Of a stretch of DNA of 53,793 nucleotides, positions 8,426 through 16,501 are shown piece by piece. The stretch covers positions 1 through 53,793 of the forward strand of contig JADZCN010000108.1 of the NCBI GenBank assembly GCA_020851565.1. Direction: 5' to 3'. Every line of letters begins with the position of its first letter. Position 1 is the first letter of the stretch. Under the pieces are notes generated by a model that was given only the letters and a program-made list of their open reading frames with translations, ran no database searches and was not told the origin of the DNA. The translations under genes were made by a program, and so were the position numbers. Source of the stretch: Acidobacteriota bacterium. Its GTDB lineage: Bacteria > Acidobacteriota > Vicinamibacteria > Vicinamibacterales > UBA2999.

Positions 8426-9206
8426 GCCGGTGTCTCCTGTTCGTGGGCCGCCCGATCTTGGGCTCCTGCTCACACGTCGAACGAGCGTGGCCCGGATCGA
8501 CACGGTCGTGCGGAAAACGCTCACATGGCGAGCTTACGTGCGGAGCACCTGGCGGGCTCACCACCCGACGACTGACCCGCACGCCCCCACCGGTGCGCAT
8601 GAGCACGGGCAGCACGGACATCCGGCTCCCTGCCTCCGGGTAGACCACGGTCGCGCGCGGCATCAGCGCTGCCAGGCCGAGCCCGACACCGGCGCCAAGG
8701 CCCCCGGCGATGAGGGCGGCGTCGGGGCATTCTTCCCGATCGTCGGCCGTGCAGGCCGCCAGAGCGCCCAGGGCAGCTCCAGCGCCGGCGCCAATGAGCA
8801 CGCCCGCGCGAAGCGGACGGCGGCGTACCGCCACCTCACGGAGGGACGCCCGCGGGAAGCGCTGTTCGCCGGCTGCGGTCCGGAGCGTGAGCTCCCCGGC
8901 GGTCAGCCCAATCAGGCGGCCGCTCGCCCGGGTGCCAGCCTTGTCCACGCTCCGAAGCTGATCGTCGAGGTTGACGCGAAGCGCGAGGTCCTCGAGCAGG
9001 CTGGCCTCCCCCACGCCCGGGGTGGCGGGGGGCGCCGCAGATGCGCCCTGCGGCGGCGCGCGATAGATGGTCGTCATGCGGGGGATGAGCGAGCCGACGA
9101 TCTGCGCCGCACTCGGGGATGGCGCGAGCACCGCGAGCGCACAGAGCAGGACTGCGTTCGCACGACCCCGCCAGCGGCTTCTCATCGGACTCAGACGATG
9201 CAACAT
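8295..9206 (-). CDS. secreted hypothetical protein, 3' end probably frameshifted
   Basis: The open frame runs 303 codons from ATG 9206 (ATG 9185 is an alternative). It begins with a signal peptide ending PSAAQ, then a domain with SGRLIGLTAGELTLRT, a Sm-like RNLxG(x)L motif common in acidobacterial exported proteins, then a glycine-rich hydrophobic stretch (LIGAGAGAALGAL, LGAGVGLGLAAL) that looks like a TM hairpin. Sense ends near residue 215. Afterwards the frame yields Arg/His-rich residues and overlaps the YciI gene. Removing one C near 8567-8570 gives the typical ending VRVSVGW and TGA at 8558-8560, so one base is probably extra. Function unknown. Confidence 0.55.
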   Translation of the reverse strand: MLHRLSPMRSRWRGRANAVLLCALAVLAPSPSAAQIVGSLIPRMTTIYRAPPQGASAAPPATPGVGEASLLEDLALRVNLDDQLRSVDKAGTRASGRLIGLTAGELTLRTAAGEQRFPRASLREVAVRRRPLRAGVLIGAGAGAALGALAACTADDREECPDAALIAGGLGAGVGLGLAALMPRATVVYPEAGSRMSVLPVLMRTGGGVRVSRRVVSPPGAPHVSSPCERFPHDRVDPGHARSTCEQEPKIGRPTNRRHRHALHGDDQGDEGIRGGRDAQRAVAGRDGQVQRRAGESRRAARW

Positions 9207-9324
9207 CTACGCCTGCCGGGGATGGTGGTTTCAGGTGTAGCGCCTTGGCAATGGGGGCCCCTCCGACTGTACCCTCGTGGCCGACCGGTCGCCCGCGAAA
9301 TGGCTGTGCCCTTCGGAGGTGGAC

Positions 9325-11814
9325 ATGCTGCGCACCCTCGTCCTGTTCCTGTCCCTGTTGGCCATTCCCGGGCTCACACTGGCCCAGCCGTCCCCCGCCT
9401 CGAGCCTGGCCGAGCGCACGGCCGGGCTTCAGCGTGCGGACGGCTTCGTCCCCTTCTACTGGGACGAGGCGCGTGGCCGCGTGCTGATGGAGGTGCCCGC
9501 CTTCGACCAGGACGTTCTCTACTACGTCTCCGCCGCGAGCGGCGGCGGGTCGGTGGAGATGTCGTTCGACCGCGGCATCATGAATTCGAGCGTCGTGCAC
9601 TTCCATCGCTCGGGCCCGCGCGTGCTGGTCATCCAGCAGAACCTGCGCTTCCGGGCCGTGGGCGGACATCCGGCGCTGGTCGAGAACGTGAAGGACTCGT
9701 TCCCGACGTCCGTGCTGGCGTCGCTCCCCGTCGAGGCGGCCGAGGGCAGCCGCGTGCTGGTCGACGCCACGCCCCTGTTCATGCGTGACGCCGGGGACGT
9801 GGTGGGCGAGCTCAGGCGCACCAACCAGGGCGCCTTCCGCCTCGATGCGGCCCGAAGCGGGTTCTACCCCGCGCGCATGAAGGCGTTTCCCGACAACACC
9901 GAGGTCGAAGCCATCCTCACCTTCGCGGCCGACACCCCGGGCCGGATCGTCGCGAACGTCACGCCGGACCCGCAGTCGTTCACGCTCCGCATTCACCACT
10001 CCTTCCTGCGAGCGCCCACGGGCTACACGCCGCGGCGCGCCGACCCGCGCATTGGCGTCAGCGCCATCGGGTTCCGCGACTACGCGCGTCCCTTCAACCA
10101 GAACACCGACGTGGAATGGGTGACACGATGGCGCCTGGAGAAGCAGAACCCCGGCGCCGTGATGAGCGAGCCGAAGAAGCCCATCGTCTTCTACCTGGAC
10201 CTGGCCATCCCCGAGCCCATCCGGAGCGCGATGCGCGAGGGCGCGCTCGCCTGGAACAAGCCCTTCGAGGCCGCCGGCTTCCGCAACGCCGTCCAGGTGC
10301 GTGACCCGACGCCGGACATGGATCCGATGGACATCCGCTACGCCTGGATTCTCTGGATCAACCGCGACGAGCGCGGCTTCTCGAGCGGCGGCACCTATCG
10401 CGATCCAAGGACCGGCGAGATCCTCGGCTCGAAGACGCGGATGGACTCACACCGCATCCGCACCATCGGCAACTACTTCGAGAGCTACACGCCGACCACG
10501 GGCGGGGCGGGCGCGGACGCCGGATTCGACAGCTGCGGCATGGTGCTGCCGGTGCCCGAGGACGTGCTCGTCCTGGCCTCGCAGCCCGGCGCCTCCATGC
10601 CGGAGGCGCAGCGGGAGATGGTGCTCCGGCGCCAGTCGCTGCTGACGGCGCACGAGCTCGGGCACGTCATGGGCTTCGGCCACAACTGGGCGTCCAGCAT
10701 CAACAACCGCGCATCGGTGATGGAGTACCCGACGCCGCGCGTGAAGGTCACGCAGGGGCGGCTCGACCTCAGCGAGGCCTTCGAGACCAGCACGGGACTC
10801 TACGACGACTTCATGGCGCGCTACGCCTACACCGAGGTTCCACCGGAGAAGGAGCGGGCCGCGCTCGACGCCATCATCGCGGAGATGCGCGCGAAGAACA
10901 TCCTCTACGTGCCCTCGACCGATCCGCGCTGGGTCTGGTACGACGACCGCGCGACGCCGACCGAGTACCTCCGCGAGACGATGGCTGCGCGCACGATCAT
11001 GCTCGCGCAGTACGGCCCGGCCATCCTCGAAGCCGGCGAGCCCATCGGCACGCTGCGCGACCTGCGGCTGTGGATGACCTACCTGCACCACCGCTACGCC
11101 ATCGAGGCCGGGCTCGGGTACGTCGGCGGCATGTACCACAACATCGTCGTGAAGGGCGAGACGCTGCCGCCGACCGAGATCGTGCCGGCGGCGCTGCAGC
11201 GGGAGGTCCTCGGGCTGCTGATGGAGAGCCTCGAGCCCGCCAACCTCGCCATCCCGGAGACGCTGCTCACGCAGCTCACGCCGAGTCCGGCCTCCAATCT
11301 CGAGGACCTCGGCGAGGGCTACGCCTTCGACCACCTGCGGGCGGCACGCATCCTGTCGGCGATGGTCCTGGAGCCGCTGCTCGATCCGGCGCGCGCGGCG
11401 CGGCTGGTGGCGTTCGCGGACCGGCAGCCCGGCGCACTCTCGCTGCCGGAGGTCGTCGAGGCCGTGCTGGCGCGGACCTGGGGCGCGGCCCAGGACGCGG
11501 ATGCGCGGAACCGGTCGCTCGGCCGGGTTACCGAGCGCGTGGCGCTCGATTCGCTGATGAGGCTCGGCGGCCACGCCGACGCGACGCCCGAGGTGAGGGC
11601 CTACGTCCTGGACCAGGTCGCACGGCTTGGCGAGTCGCTGCGGGGGCGCAAGGGCGACAACCCGCTGGCCGAGGCGCACTACCGCCAGGCCGAGCGCGAC
11701 ATCGCGCGCTACCTCGAGGATCCGGCAGCGAACGCGCCCAAGAGCGTGATGCCGCCGTGGGGCGGCCGGCCGCGGTCGCGGTATCCGCTGCCGCCAGGCC
11801 CGCCGCTGGGGTAG
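9325..11814 (+). CDS. secreted zinc-dependent metalloprotease (DUF5117/DUF4953-like)
   Basis: 829 residues from ATG 9325, which has GGAGGTGGAC directly upstream; the in-frame ATG at 9277 precedes the signal peptide and lacks a Shine-Dalgarno. Residues 1-19 form a signal peptide (ending LTLAQ). HELGHVMGFGH at residues 443-453 is the metzincin-type zinc site (HExxHxxGxxH), followed by a conserved NNRASVMEYP methionine-turn-like segment. The N-terminal half (FVPFYWDEARGRVLMEVP...) is the domain typical of this family, abundant in Bacteroidetes and Acidobacteria. Probably degrades extracellular protein; the substrate is unknown. A weak TTGGCA(17)TGTACC promoter-like pair lies at 9245-9273. Confidence 0.9.
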   Translation: MLRTLVLFLSLLAIPGLTLAQPSPASSLAERTAGLQRADGFVPFYWDEARGRVLMEVPAFDQDVLYYVSAASGGGSVEMSFDRGIMNSSVVHFHRSGPRVLVIQQNLRFRAVGGHPALVENVKDSFPTSVLASLPVEAAEGSRVLVDATPLFMRDAGDVVGELRRTNQGAFRLDAARSGFYPARMKAFPDNTEVEAILTFAADTPGRIVANVTPDPQSFTLRIHHSFLRAPTGYTPRRADPRIGVSAIGFRDYARPFNQNTDVEWVTRWRLEKQNPGAVMSEPKKPIVFYLDLAIPEPIRSAMREGALAWNKPFEAAGFRNAVQVRDPTPDMDPMDIRYAWILWINRDERGFSSGGTYRDPRTGEILGSKTRMDSHRIRTIGNYFESYTPTTGGAGADAGFDSCGMVLPVPEDVLVLASQPGASMPEAQREMVLRRQSLLTAHELGHVMGFGHNWASSINNRASVMEYPTPRVKVTQGRLDLSEAFETSTGLYDDFMARYAYTEVPPEKERAALDAIIAEMRAKNILYVPSTDPRWVWYDDRATPTEYLRETMAARTIMLAQYGPAILEAGEPIGTLRDLRLWMTYLHHRYAIEAGLGYVGGMYHNIVVKGETLPPTEIVPAALQREVLGLLMESLEPANLAIPETLLTQLTPSPASNLEDLGEGYAFDHLRAARILSAMVLEPLLDPARAARLVAFADRQPGALSLPEVVEAVLARTWGAAQDADARNRSLGRVTERVALDSLMRLGGHADATPEVRAYVLDQVARLGESLRGRKGDNPLAEAHYRQAERDIARYLEDPAANAPKSVMPPWGGRPRSRYPLPPGPPLG

Positions 11815-11936
11815 GCGGCATTTGCCGCGGCGGCGCAGCCATGTGCGCGTCGCCGCGGCCCCCGGCTCGGCGTGGAACCGCCAGGCTCAGAGAAATCGCT
11901 CCGAACGTCCGTCACCCTTCCCAGAGGGAGGTGCCC

Positions 11937-12728
11937 ATGTCCCGACGACCCGTTCCGGCGTTGTTGTGCCTCGGATTGGTTCTCGTCACCGCGGTCCCCT
12001 CGGCGCAGATCAACTTCACGAAGACCACCTACTACCTGGCCCGGGGCGACAGCGTGGCGGCCGGCGAGGGCGCCATGCCCGTCACCGGCGGGTACGCCTA
12101 TCGGCTCTACGACCACGGGGTCTTCGGACCCAAACAGCAAACCGACTTCTCGAATGCCTCCATCCGTGGGGCACGCAGCTGGGACCTGCGCGACCACCAG
12201 GTACCCCAGGCGCTCTGCAGCGTGCCCGCCTTGCGCCCGAGCGTGGTGACCATCACGGCCGGAGCCAACGACTTCCTCCTGGGGGACCAGAACGTGCCGG
12301 CCATTGCCTTCCGCGTCGCCGAAGCGGTGCACCTGCTGCTCAACAACGACAACGCGCTGCTCGTGCCTGCGCCCATCCTGGATCCCGTCACGGGGCAGCC
12401 GTGCCCGGCCCTGACGAACGCGACCGTCCTCGTGTCGAACTACTACAGCATTCCACACCCGGATCCGGCGGTGTTCGCGCTGCTCGACGCCGCACTGCAG
12501 GGCTTCGCGTTCGTCCTGAACGCCGCGATTGCGGCGGTGCCCGTGCCGCCGGGATCGCGCGTGGCCGTGGTGGATCTGTACACGCCGTCCGTCGGACGGA
12601 ACGGGCTCCTGCTCATCGGGCGCCGTCTCGGCTATGGCGGCCCGCTGAACTTCGAGATCCACCCGACAAACCTCGGGCACTCGTTCATCGCGGACCAGTT
12701 CGCGGCAGCGTGGAGGAGCCTGCCGTAG
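11937..12728 (+). CDS. secreted SGNH/GDSL hydrolase
   Basis: 263 residues from ATG 11937 behind GGGAGGTGCCC. A signal peptide covers residues 1-24 (ending VPSAQ). YYLARGDSVAAGEGA is block I with the nucleophile Ser, ITAGANDFL is the block III GxND motif, and NFEIHPTNLGHSFIADQF is block V with catalytic His. This is an exported lipase/esterase-like hydrolase of unknown substrate. It lies 122 bases after the metalloprotease in the same orientation and has its own ribosome site. Unlike the other SGNH protein in this window (4.6-5.6 kb) it has no lipobox and no extra domain. Confidence 0.88.
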   Translation: MSRRPVPALLCLGLVLVTAVPSAQINFTKTTYYLARGDSVAAGEGAMPVTGGYAYRLYDHGVFGPKQQTDFSNASIRGARSWDLRDHQVPQALCSVPALRPSVVTITAGANDFLLGDQNVPAIAFRVAEAVHLLLNNDNALLVPAPILDPVTGQPCPALTNATVLVSNYYSIPHPDPAVFALLDAALQGFAFVLNAAIAAVPVPPGSRVAVVDLYTPSVGRNGLLLIGRRLGYGGPLNFEIHPTNLGHSFIADQFAAAWRSLP

Positions 12729-12741
12729 CCACCGAGGCCGA

Positions 12742-12765
12742 CCCCGCCGTCCACCTCCGGCGGGG
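12742..12765 (+). terminator. hairpin after the SGNH hydrolase
   Basis: CCCCGCCG (12742-12749) pairs perfectly with CGGCGGGG (12758-12765) across an 8-nt loop, 13 bases after the stop codon. There is no proper T-run (CTTGTGG follows), so it is either an imperfect intrinsic terminator or an mRNA-end stabilising hairpin. Confidence 0.45.
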
Positions 12766-12872
12766 CTTGTGGCCCGGCCGTTCGTGGAGGGGCCGCACTC
12801 GTCCGGGAACGTGGACCAGCGCGAATAGACTAGGCAAGAGGCACGAGGCAGAAGGCTTCTGCCTTCTGCCTT

Positions 12873-13041
12873 CTACTCGCTCCGGAGCGCGCTCAGCGCC
12901 TCCACGCGCGCCGCGCGCCAGGCCGGGCCCAGGCAGGCCAGTACCACCACCGCGCCCTCCAGCGCAGCGACGGCCAGATAGACGCCGGGGCTGAGCGCGT
13001 TCACGCCGATGAAGGCCGCCTGCACCACGCGGGTGGCCGCT
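12873..13041 (-). pseudogene. C-terminal fragment of an ADOP-type ABC permease
   Basis: Read on the minus strand this encodes about 56 residues ending in LSPGVYLAVAALEGAVVVL and ALSALRSE, then TAG. The same residues end the intact ADOP permease at 19.5-21.9 kb (GVYLAVAVIEGAVVVLACLG and ALSALRSG), and the DNA is visibly very similar over about 165 bases. Similarity stops abruptly at about 13041, 12 bases before the stop codon of the protein kinase gene. A GGCAGAAG/CTTCTGCC hairpin (12847-12863) flanks it on the other side. It is a leftover of a duplicated or deleted permease gene. Confidence 0.85.
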
Positions 13042-13052
13042 TCGCGGCCGTA

Positions 13053-15635
13053 TCAAGGCGGTCCCGCCGCGGCGCGAGGCGCCGAGCCAATCAGCGCCTC
13101 GATTCGCGACAGTTCCCGGACGCTGGCCGGATCCTCGACGCTCCGGGCGACCACCTCGCGCCACACAGCCGCGCTTCCGGCCAGTCGGGTCGCCGCCGGC
13201 CGATCACGCCCGGCCGCCGCGCGAGCGAGCCCTTCGGAGGCGACGGCGACCTGCTTGCGCACCTGGGTGAAGCTCGGGGCGGCAGCGAGCGCTCGCATGC
13301 CGATGGTGCGCGCCTCCTCGAAGAGCGACGCCGCCTCGTCTGGCTCCGGCGGCGTCATCCTCAACAGGAGATCGGCCACGGTGTTGAGACTGCGGGTCAG
13401 CTCCCACGGGACGAAGATGAACCCGGGGTGCGACCCGGCCCGTTCACGCCGGACGGCGAGCGCACGGCGGTGGAGGTCCAGCGATTCCCGGATCCGGCCC
13501 TCGGCTCCCCTCGCATCGCCGAGCCGCAGCCACGCATAGGCGAGATCGGCGCGGTACTGCACGTTGGCCGGGTCGGTGGCGACGAGCGGCTCCAGCATCG
13601 AGACCGCCGCGAGACCTTCGCTCGCCGCCGCTTCGGTGCGCTCGAGCGCCAGCAGCACCGGCACCTTGCGCGAGCGCACCTCGGCCAGGCCGCGCCGCAG
13701 CATCTGGTTCCCTTCGGCGCCGGCCATCGTCGACTCGAGCAGGACCTGCGCCCGTTCGAGCCCGGCAAGGGCGGCCTCGTAATCGCCTCGCTGTTCCAGC
13801 GCCAGTGACAGCTGGGCAATCGCTCGCGCCAGGCTGGCCTCGTCCGACCACGACGGCGCCCCGAACGCGCGCAGCCGCTCCCGTGTCTCGATCTCCCGTG
13901 TCGCCATGGCCACGTGGCGCGGCACGTCGTTGGTGAGGTGCGCGGCGGTGGCGAGGCCATGATACGCGTCGGCCAGCAGGCGCAGTGCCTGCGCGTCGCT
14001 GGTGTCGGTGGTGAGCAGGCGATTCGCCGCGTCCACGGCCTCCGCGAATTCCGGCGCCCCGGCGATCGGATCGGCGGACAGTTGCGCGATGCTGATGAGC
14101 GCCGCGATCCGCGACCGCTCGAGCGCACGGGTAGGCGCGATGCCGCTGATCGCCATCGCCTTGCGGTAGCTCGCCATTGCCCCCGCAGCGTCTCCAAGGT
14201 TGGGCAGGAAGGCCGCGCCCTGCACCTTGCCGACGCGAATATAGGCCTCAGCCAGTTCCTCACGGAGACGGGCATCGGCCGTGCCCGACGCGAACAGGCG
14301 ATCCAGGTAGCGTAGCGCGGTGTCAACGACGAGCTTTCGCGCCGCCGTCGTGCCGGCAATCGGCGCGAGTGCGTCGTTGACGTCGAAGACAACCGTGTGG
14401 GCGAAGGCGCGAAGATCCTCGAACCGCTGCTCGGCCAGCCGGGCCTGCCAGGTGCTGTAGATGGCGGTGCCGACGAGGCCCGCGCCGAGGATTCCGGCCA
14501 CGGCCGTCGCGAACCGATGACGACCGATCGACTTGCGGAGCCAGTAGGCGAAGCTGTCGGGGCGCGCCAGGACCGGATACCCCGTCAGGTGGCGCCTGAG
14601 ATCGTCGGCGAACTGCTCGACCGAGGCGTAGCGCCGCGCCGGATCCTTCGCGAGCGCCTTGGCGAGCACCGTATCGAGGTCGCCGCGCAGCTGGCGCGAG
14701 AGGTGTGGTGCCAGTCCTGGCGTGAGGCTGGCCCGCTGCGGCTCCGCCGTCAGGACGGCGCTGATCAGTTCGTCCAGACGGTTCGTGCGCAGGCAGTAGG
14801 GGCTGGTCCCGGTCAGCACGATCTGGGCGAGAACACCCAGTGAGTAGACGTCGGTCGCCGTCGTCAGCGCCTCACCCTGGAGCTGCTCGGGACTCGAGTA
14901 GGCCGGTGTGGCCGGCCGCTGGCGCGTGATCGTGGCGCTCGAGCTGATCTGGCGGGCGATGCCGAAGTCGAGCAGCTTCACCTGTCCGTCCGCGGTCACG
15001 AGGACGTTCTCCGGCTTGATGTCGCAGTGGACGATCAGGTGGCGATGGGCGCAGTCCAACCCGGCGCACACCTGGAGCAACAGCGCGATCCGATCGCTGA
15101 CGCGGAGCGCACGCTCCTCGCAGTGACGGTCGATCGTCAGCCCTTCGACGTACTCCATCACCAGGTAGAGCAGGTGATCGTCGGTCGTCCCCGCGTCGAG
15201 CAGGCGGGCGATGTTGGGGTGCTCGAGGCTGGCAAGGACCTCCCGTTCGCGGAGGAACCGATCGCGCAGGGGCGCGAATCCGGACGACAGCAGCTTGATG
15301 GCGACCCGCTTGGCGAATGTGCCGTCGCTCCGCTCGGCGAGGTACACGGCGCCCGCGCCGCCGGTGCCGATCAGGGTGAGGAGGCGATAGGTCCCAATCG
15401 TGCGGCCGGCCAGGTCGGGGGGCTGGTCGTTCAGCGCCAGGTCGGGCAGGAACTCGCCGGGCCGGTCGTGGGACTCGAGGAGGGACGCGACTTCGGCCGC
15501 GATGCCCGGCTCGCCGAGGCGCAGCCTCGACAGCAACGCCTCGCGCTCGGCGGCGGGGCGCCCCACCGCCTGTTCGAACAGCTCGGTAATCCGGGCCCAC
15601 GTGACCGGCGTCAGGGGATCACGGTCGGGGTGCAT
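13053..15635 (-). CDS. serine/threonine protein kinase with TM segment and TPR-like C-terminus
   Basis: 860 residues from ATG 15635 with AGGAG upstream. Kinase domain about 83-350: glycine loop GTGGAGAVY (90-98), Lys114 in VAIKLL, HCDIKPEN (203-210) and DFG (223-225). The usual HRD arginine is Cys, so this is a non-RD kinase that probably does not need activation-loop phosphorylation. A transmembrane helix lies at 375-394, followed by about 450 extracytoplasmic residues of helical TPR-like repeats, presumably for sensing or binding partners. It follows the ECF sigma factor gene by 84 bases; such kinase/ECF pairs (ECF43-like) imply control of the sigma factor by phosphorylation. That link is inference here. 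Confidence 0.92.
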   Translation of the reverse strand: MHPDRDPLTPVTWARITELFEQAVGRPAAEREALLSRLRLGEPGIAAEVASLLESHDRPGEFLPDLALNDQPPDLAGRTIGTYRLLTLIGTGGAGAVYLAERSDGTFAKRVAIKLLSSGFAPLRDRFLREREVLASLEHPNIARLLDAGTTDDHLLYLVMEYVEGLTIDRHCEERALRVSDRIALLLQVCAGLDCAHRHLIVHCDIKPENVLVTADGQVKLLDFGIARQISSSATITRQRPATPAYSSPEQLQGEALTTATDVYSLGVLAQIVLTGTSPYCLRTNRLDELISAVLTAEPQRASLTPGLAPHLSRQLRGDLDTVLAKALAKDPARRYASVEQFADDLRRHLTGYPVLARPDSFAYWLRKSIGRHRFATAVAGILGAGLVGTAIYSTWQARLAEQRFEDLRAFAHTVVFDVNDALAPIAGTTAARKLVVDTALRYLDRLFASGTADARLREELAEAYIRVGKVQGAAFLPNLGDAAGAMASYRKAMAISGIAPTRALERSRIAALISIAQLSADPIAGAPEFAEAVDAANRLLTTDTSDAQALRLLADAYHGLATAAHLTNDVPRHVAMATREIETRERLRAFGAPSWSDEASLARAIAQLSLALEQRGDYEAALAGLERAQVLLESTMAGAEGNQMLRRGLAEVRSRKVPVLLALERTEAAASEGLAAVSMLEPLVATDPANVQYRADLAYAWLRLGDARGAEGRIRESLDLHRRALAVRRERAGSHPGFIFVPWELTRSLNTVADLLLRMTPPEPDEAASLFEEARTIGMRALAAAPSFTQVRKQVAVASEGLARAAAGRDRPAATRLAGSAAVWREVVARSVEDPASVRELSRIEALIGSAPRAAAGPP

Positions 15636-15719
15636 GCGCGCTCCTGGGTCGCTCGGCAGACCTGGACCGCCGCCGGCCGAACGCTCCTGGCAGAATGCGA
15701 CGTCGGCTCCCGGGTGGGG

Positions 15720-16304
15720 TCACATCTCGAGCTCGCGGCGAAGCCAGGCCCGGGCCACGCTCCAGTCGCGCTTGACCGTCTTGGGGGACACGCCGAGTGC
15801 CGTGGCCGCTTCCTCGACCGTCAGGCCGCCGAAGTAGCGCAATTCGACCACGCTCGCCTGGCGAGGATCGAGCGCCGCCAGCCGTTCGAGCGCGCGGTCC
15901 AGGTCCTCCCAGCGTTCGAACTCGGCGTCAACAGCCGGAGAAGCCGCCGCGAACCAGACACGTTCGCGATCGCCGCCGCGCTTGAGACGGCCACGGCCGC
16001 GGGCGTGTTCGATGAGAATCTCGCGCATCACGTGCGCCGCTATGGCGACGAAGCGGCGCCGATCGTCCCAGGCGGCGTCGCCGCGCGGCACCAGCCGCAG
16101 GTAGACCTCGTGAACGAGCGCCGTCGCCTGGAGGGTGTGGCCGGGACGCTCCCGCGCCAGGTAGTGGTGGGCGAGCCGGCGCAGCTCGGCATACACGACG
16201 GGAAAGAGGGCCCCGGCCGACAGGCCCCACCCCTCGCGAGCATCGACGACCGGCTGACGTTCGGCAAGGTCGCTCGACAAGGTCCCCTCATCGGTCCCGG
16301 ACAT
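15720..16304 (-). CDS. ECF-family RNA polymerase sigma factor paired with Ser/Thr kinase
   Basis: 194 residues from ATG 16304. The open frame extends far upstream, but only this start gives the family's length. YAELRRLAHHYLARERPGHTLQATALVHEVYLRL is the region 2 signature of the TIGR02999-type ECF group, and LRYFGGLTVEEAATALGVSPKTVKRDW is region 4 with its helix-turn-helix. It directs RNA polymerase to a dedicated promoter set. No anti-sigma gene is adjacent; a Ser/Thr kinase gene follows, the typical arrangement where phosphorylation replaces an anti-sigma factor. A TATTCC hexamer ends 6 nt before ATG and no Shine-Dalgarno is seen, so the mRNA may be leaderless. Confidence 0.9.
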   Translation of the reverse strand: MSGTDEGTLSSDLAERQPVVDAREGWGLSAGALFPVVYAELRRLAHHYLARERPGHTLQATALVHEVYLRLVPRGDAAWDDRRRFVAIAAHVMREILIEHARGRGRLKRGGDRERVWFAAASPAVDAEFERWEDLDRALERLAALDPRQASVVELRYFGGLTVEEAATALGVSPKTVKRDWSVARAWLRRELEM

Positions 16305-16466
16305 CGTGTGGGAATAGACGGACCACGTCGTCGCGTTCCCCGGGCGGCGCGCTGGAGACCCGCACAGCCTACAGCAGGGCTCAGGCCGGCGCCAGAGGGG
16401 TTTCGCCTCGACGGTCGTGGGGGTTCTGTAATGCGGGTGGGACGAACCGCGGGGACGAGGGCGGGA

Positions 16467-16492
16467 GCCCGGCACGGATTCCCGTGCCGGGC
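16467..16492 (-). terminator. strong hairpin behind the Cna-B/FN3 surface protein
   Basis: GCCCGGCACGG (16467-16477) pairs perfectly with CCGTGCCGGGC (16482-16492) around the loop ATTC. It sits 9 bases beyond the stop codon of the minus-strand gene. No U-run follows, but the 11-bp GC stem with a tetraloop is the strongest hairpin in the gap 16305-16501, which otherwise holds nothing recognisable. Confidence 0.65.
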
Positions 16493-16501
16493 CGCGGTGG
16501 A

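Noticed and set aside
8426..8524. Longer start (ATG 8524) for the YciI protein
   Set aside because: The added residues do not resemble the family and the ATG at 8425 has AGGAGA at the right distance.
12847..12863. GGCAGAAG/CTTCTGCC hairpin as terminator of the SGNH gene
   Set aside because: More than 110 bases from the stop and without T-run; more likely an intergenic repeat bordering the permease fragment.
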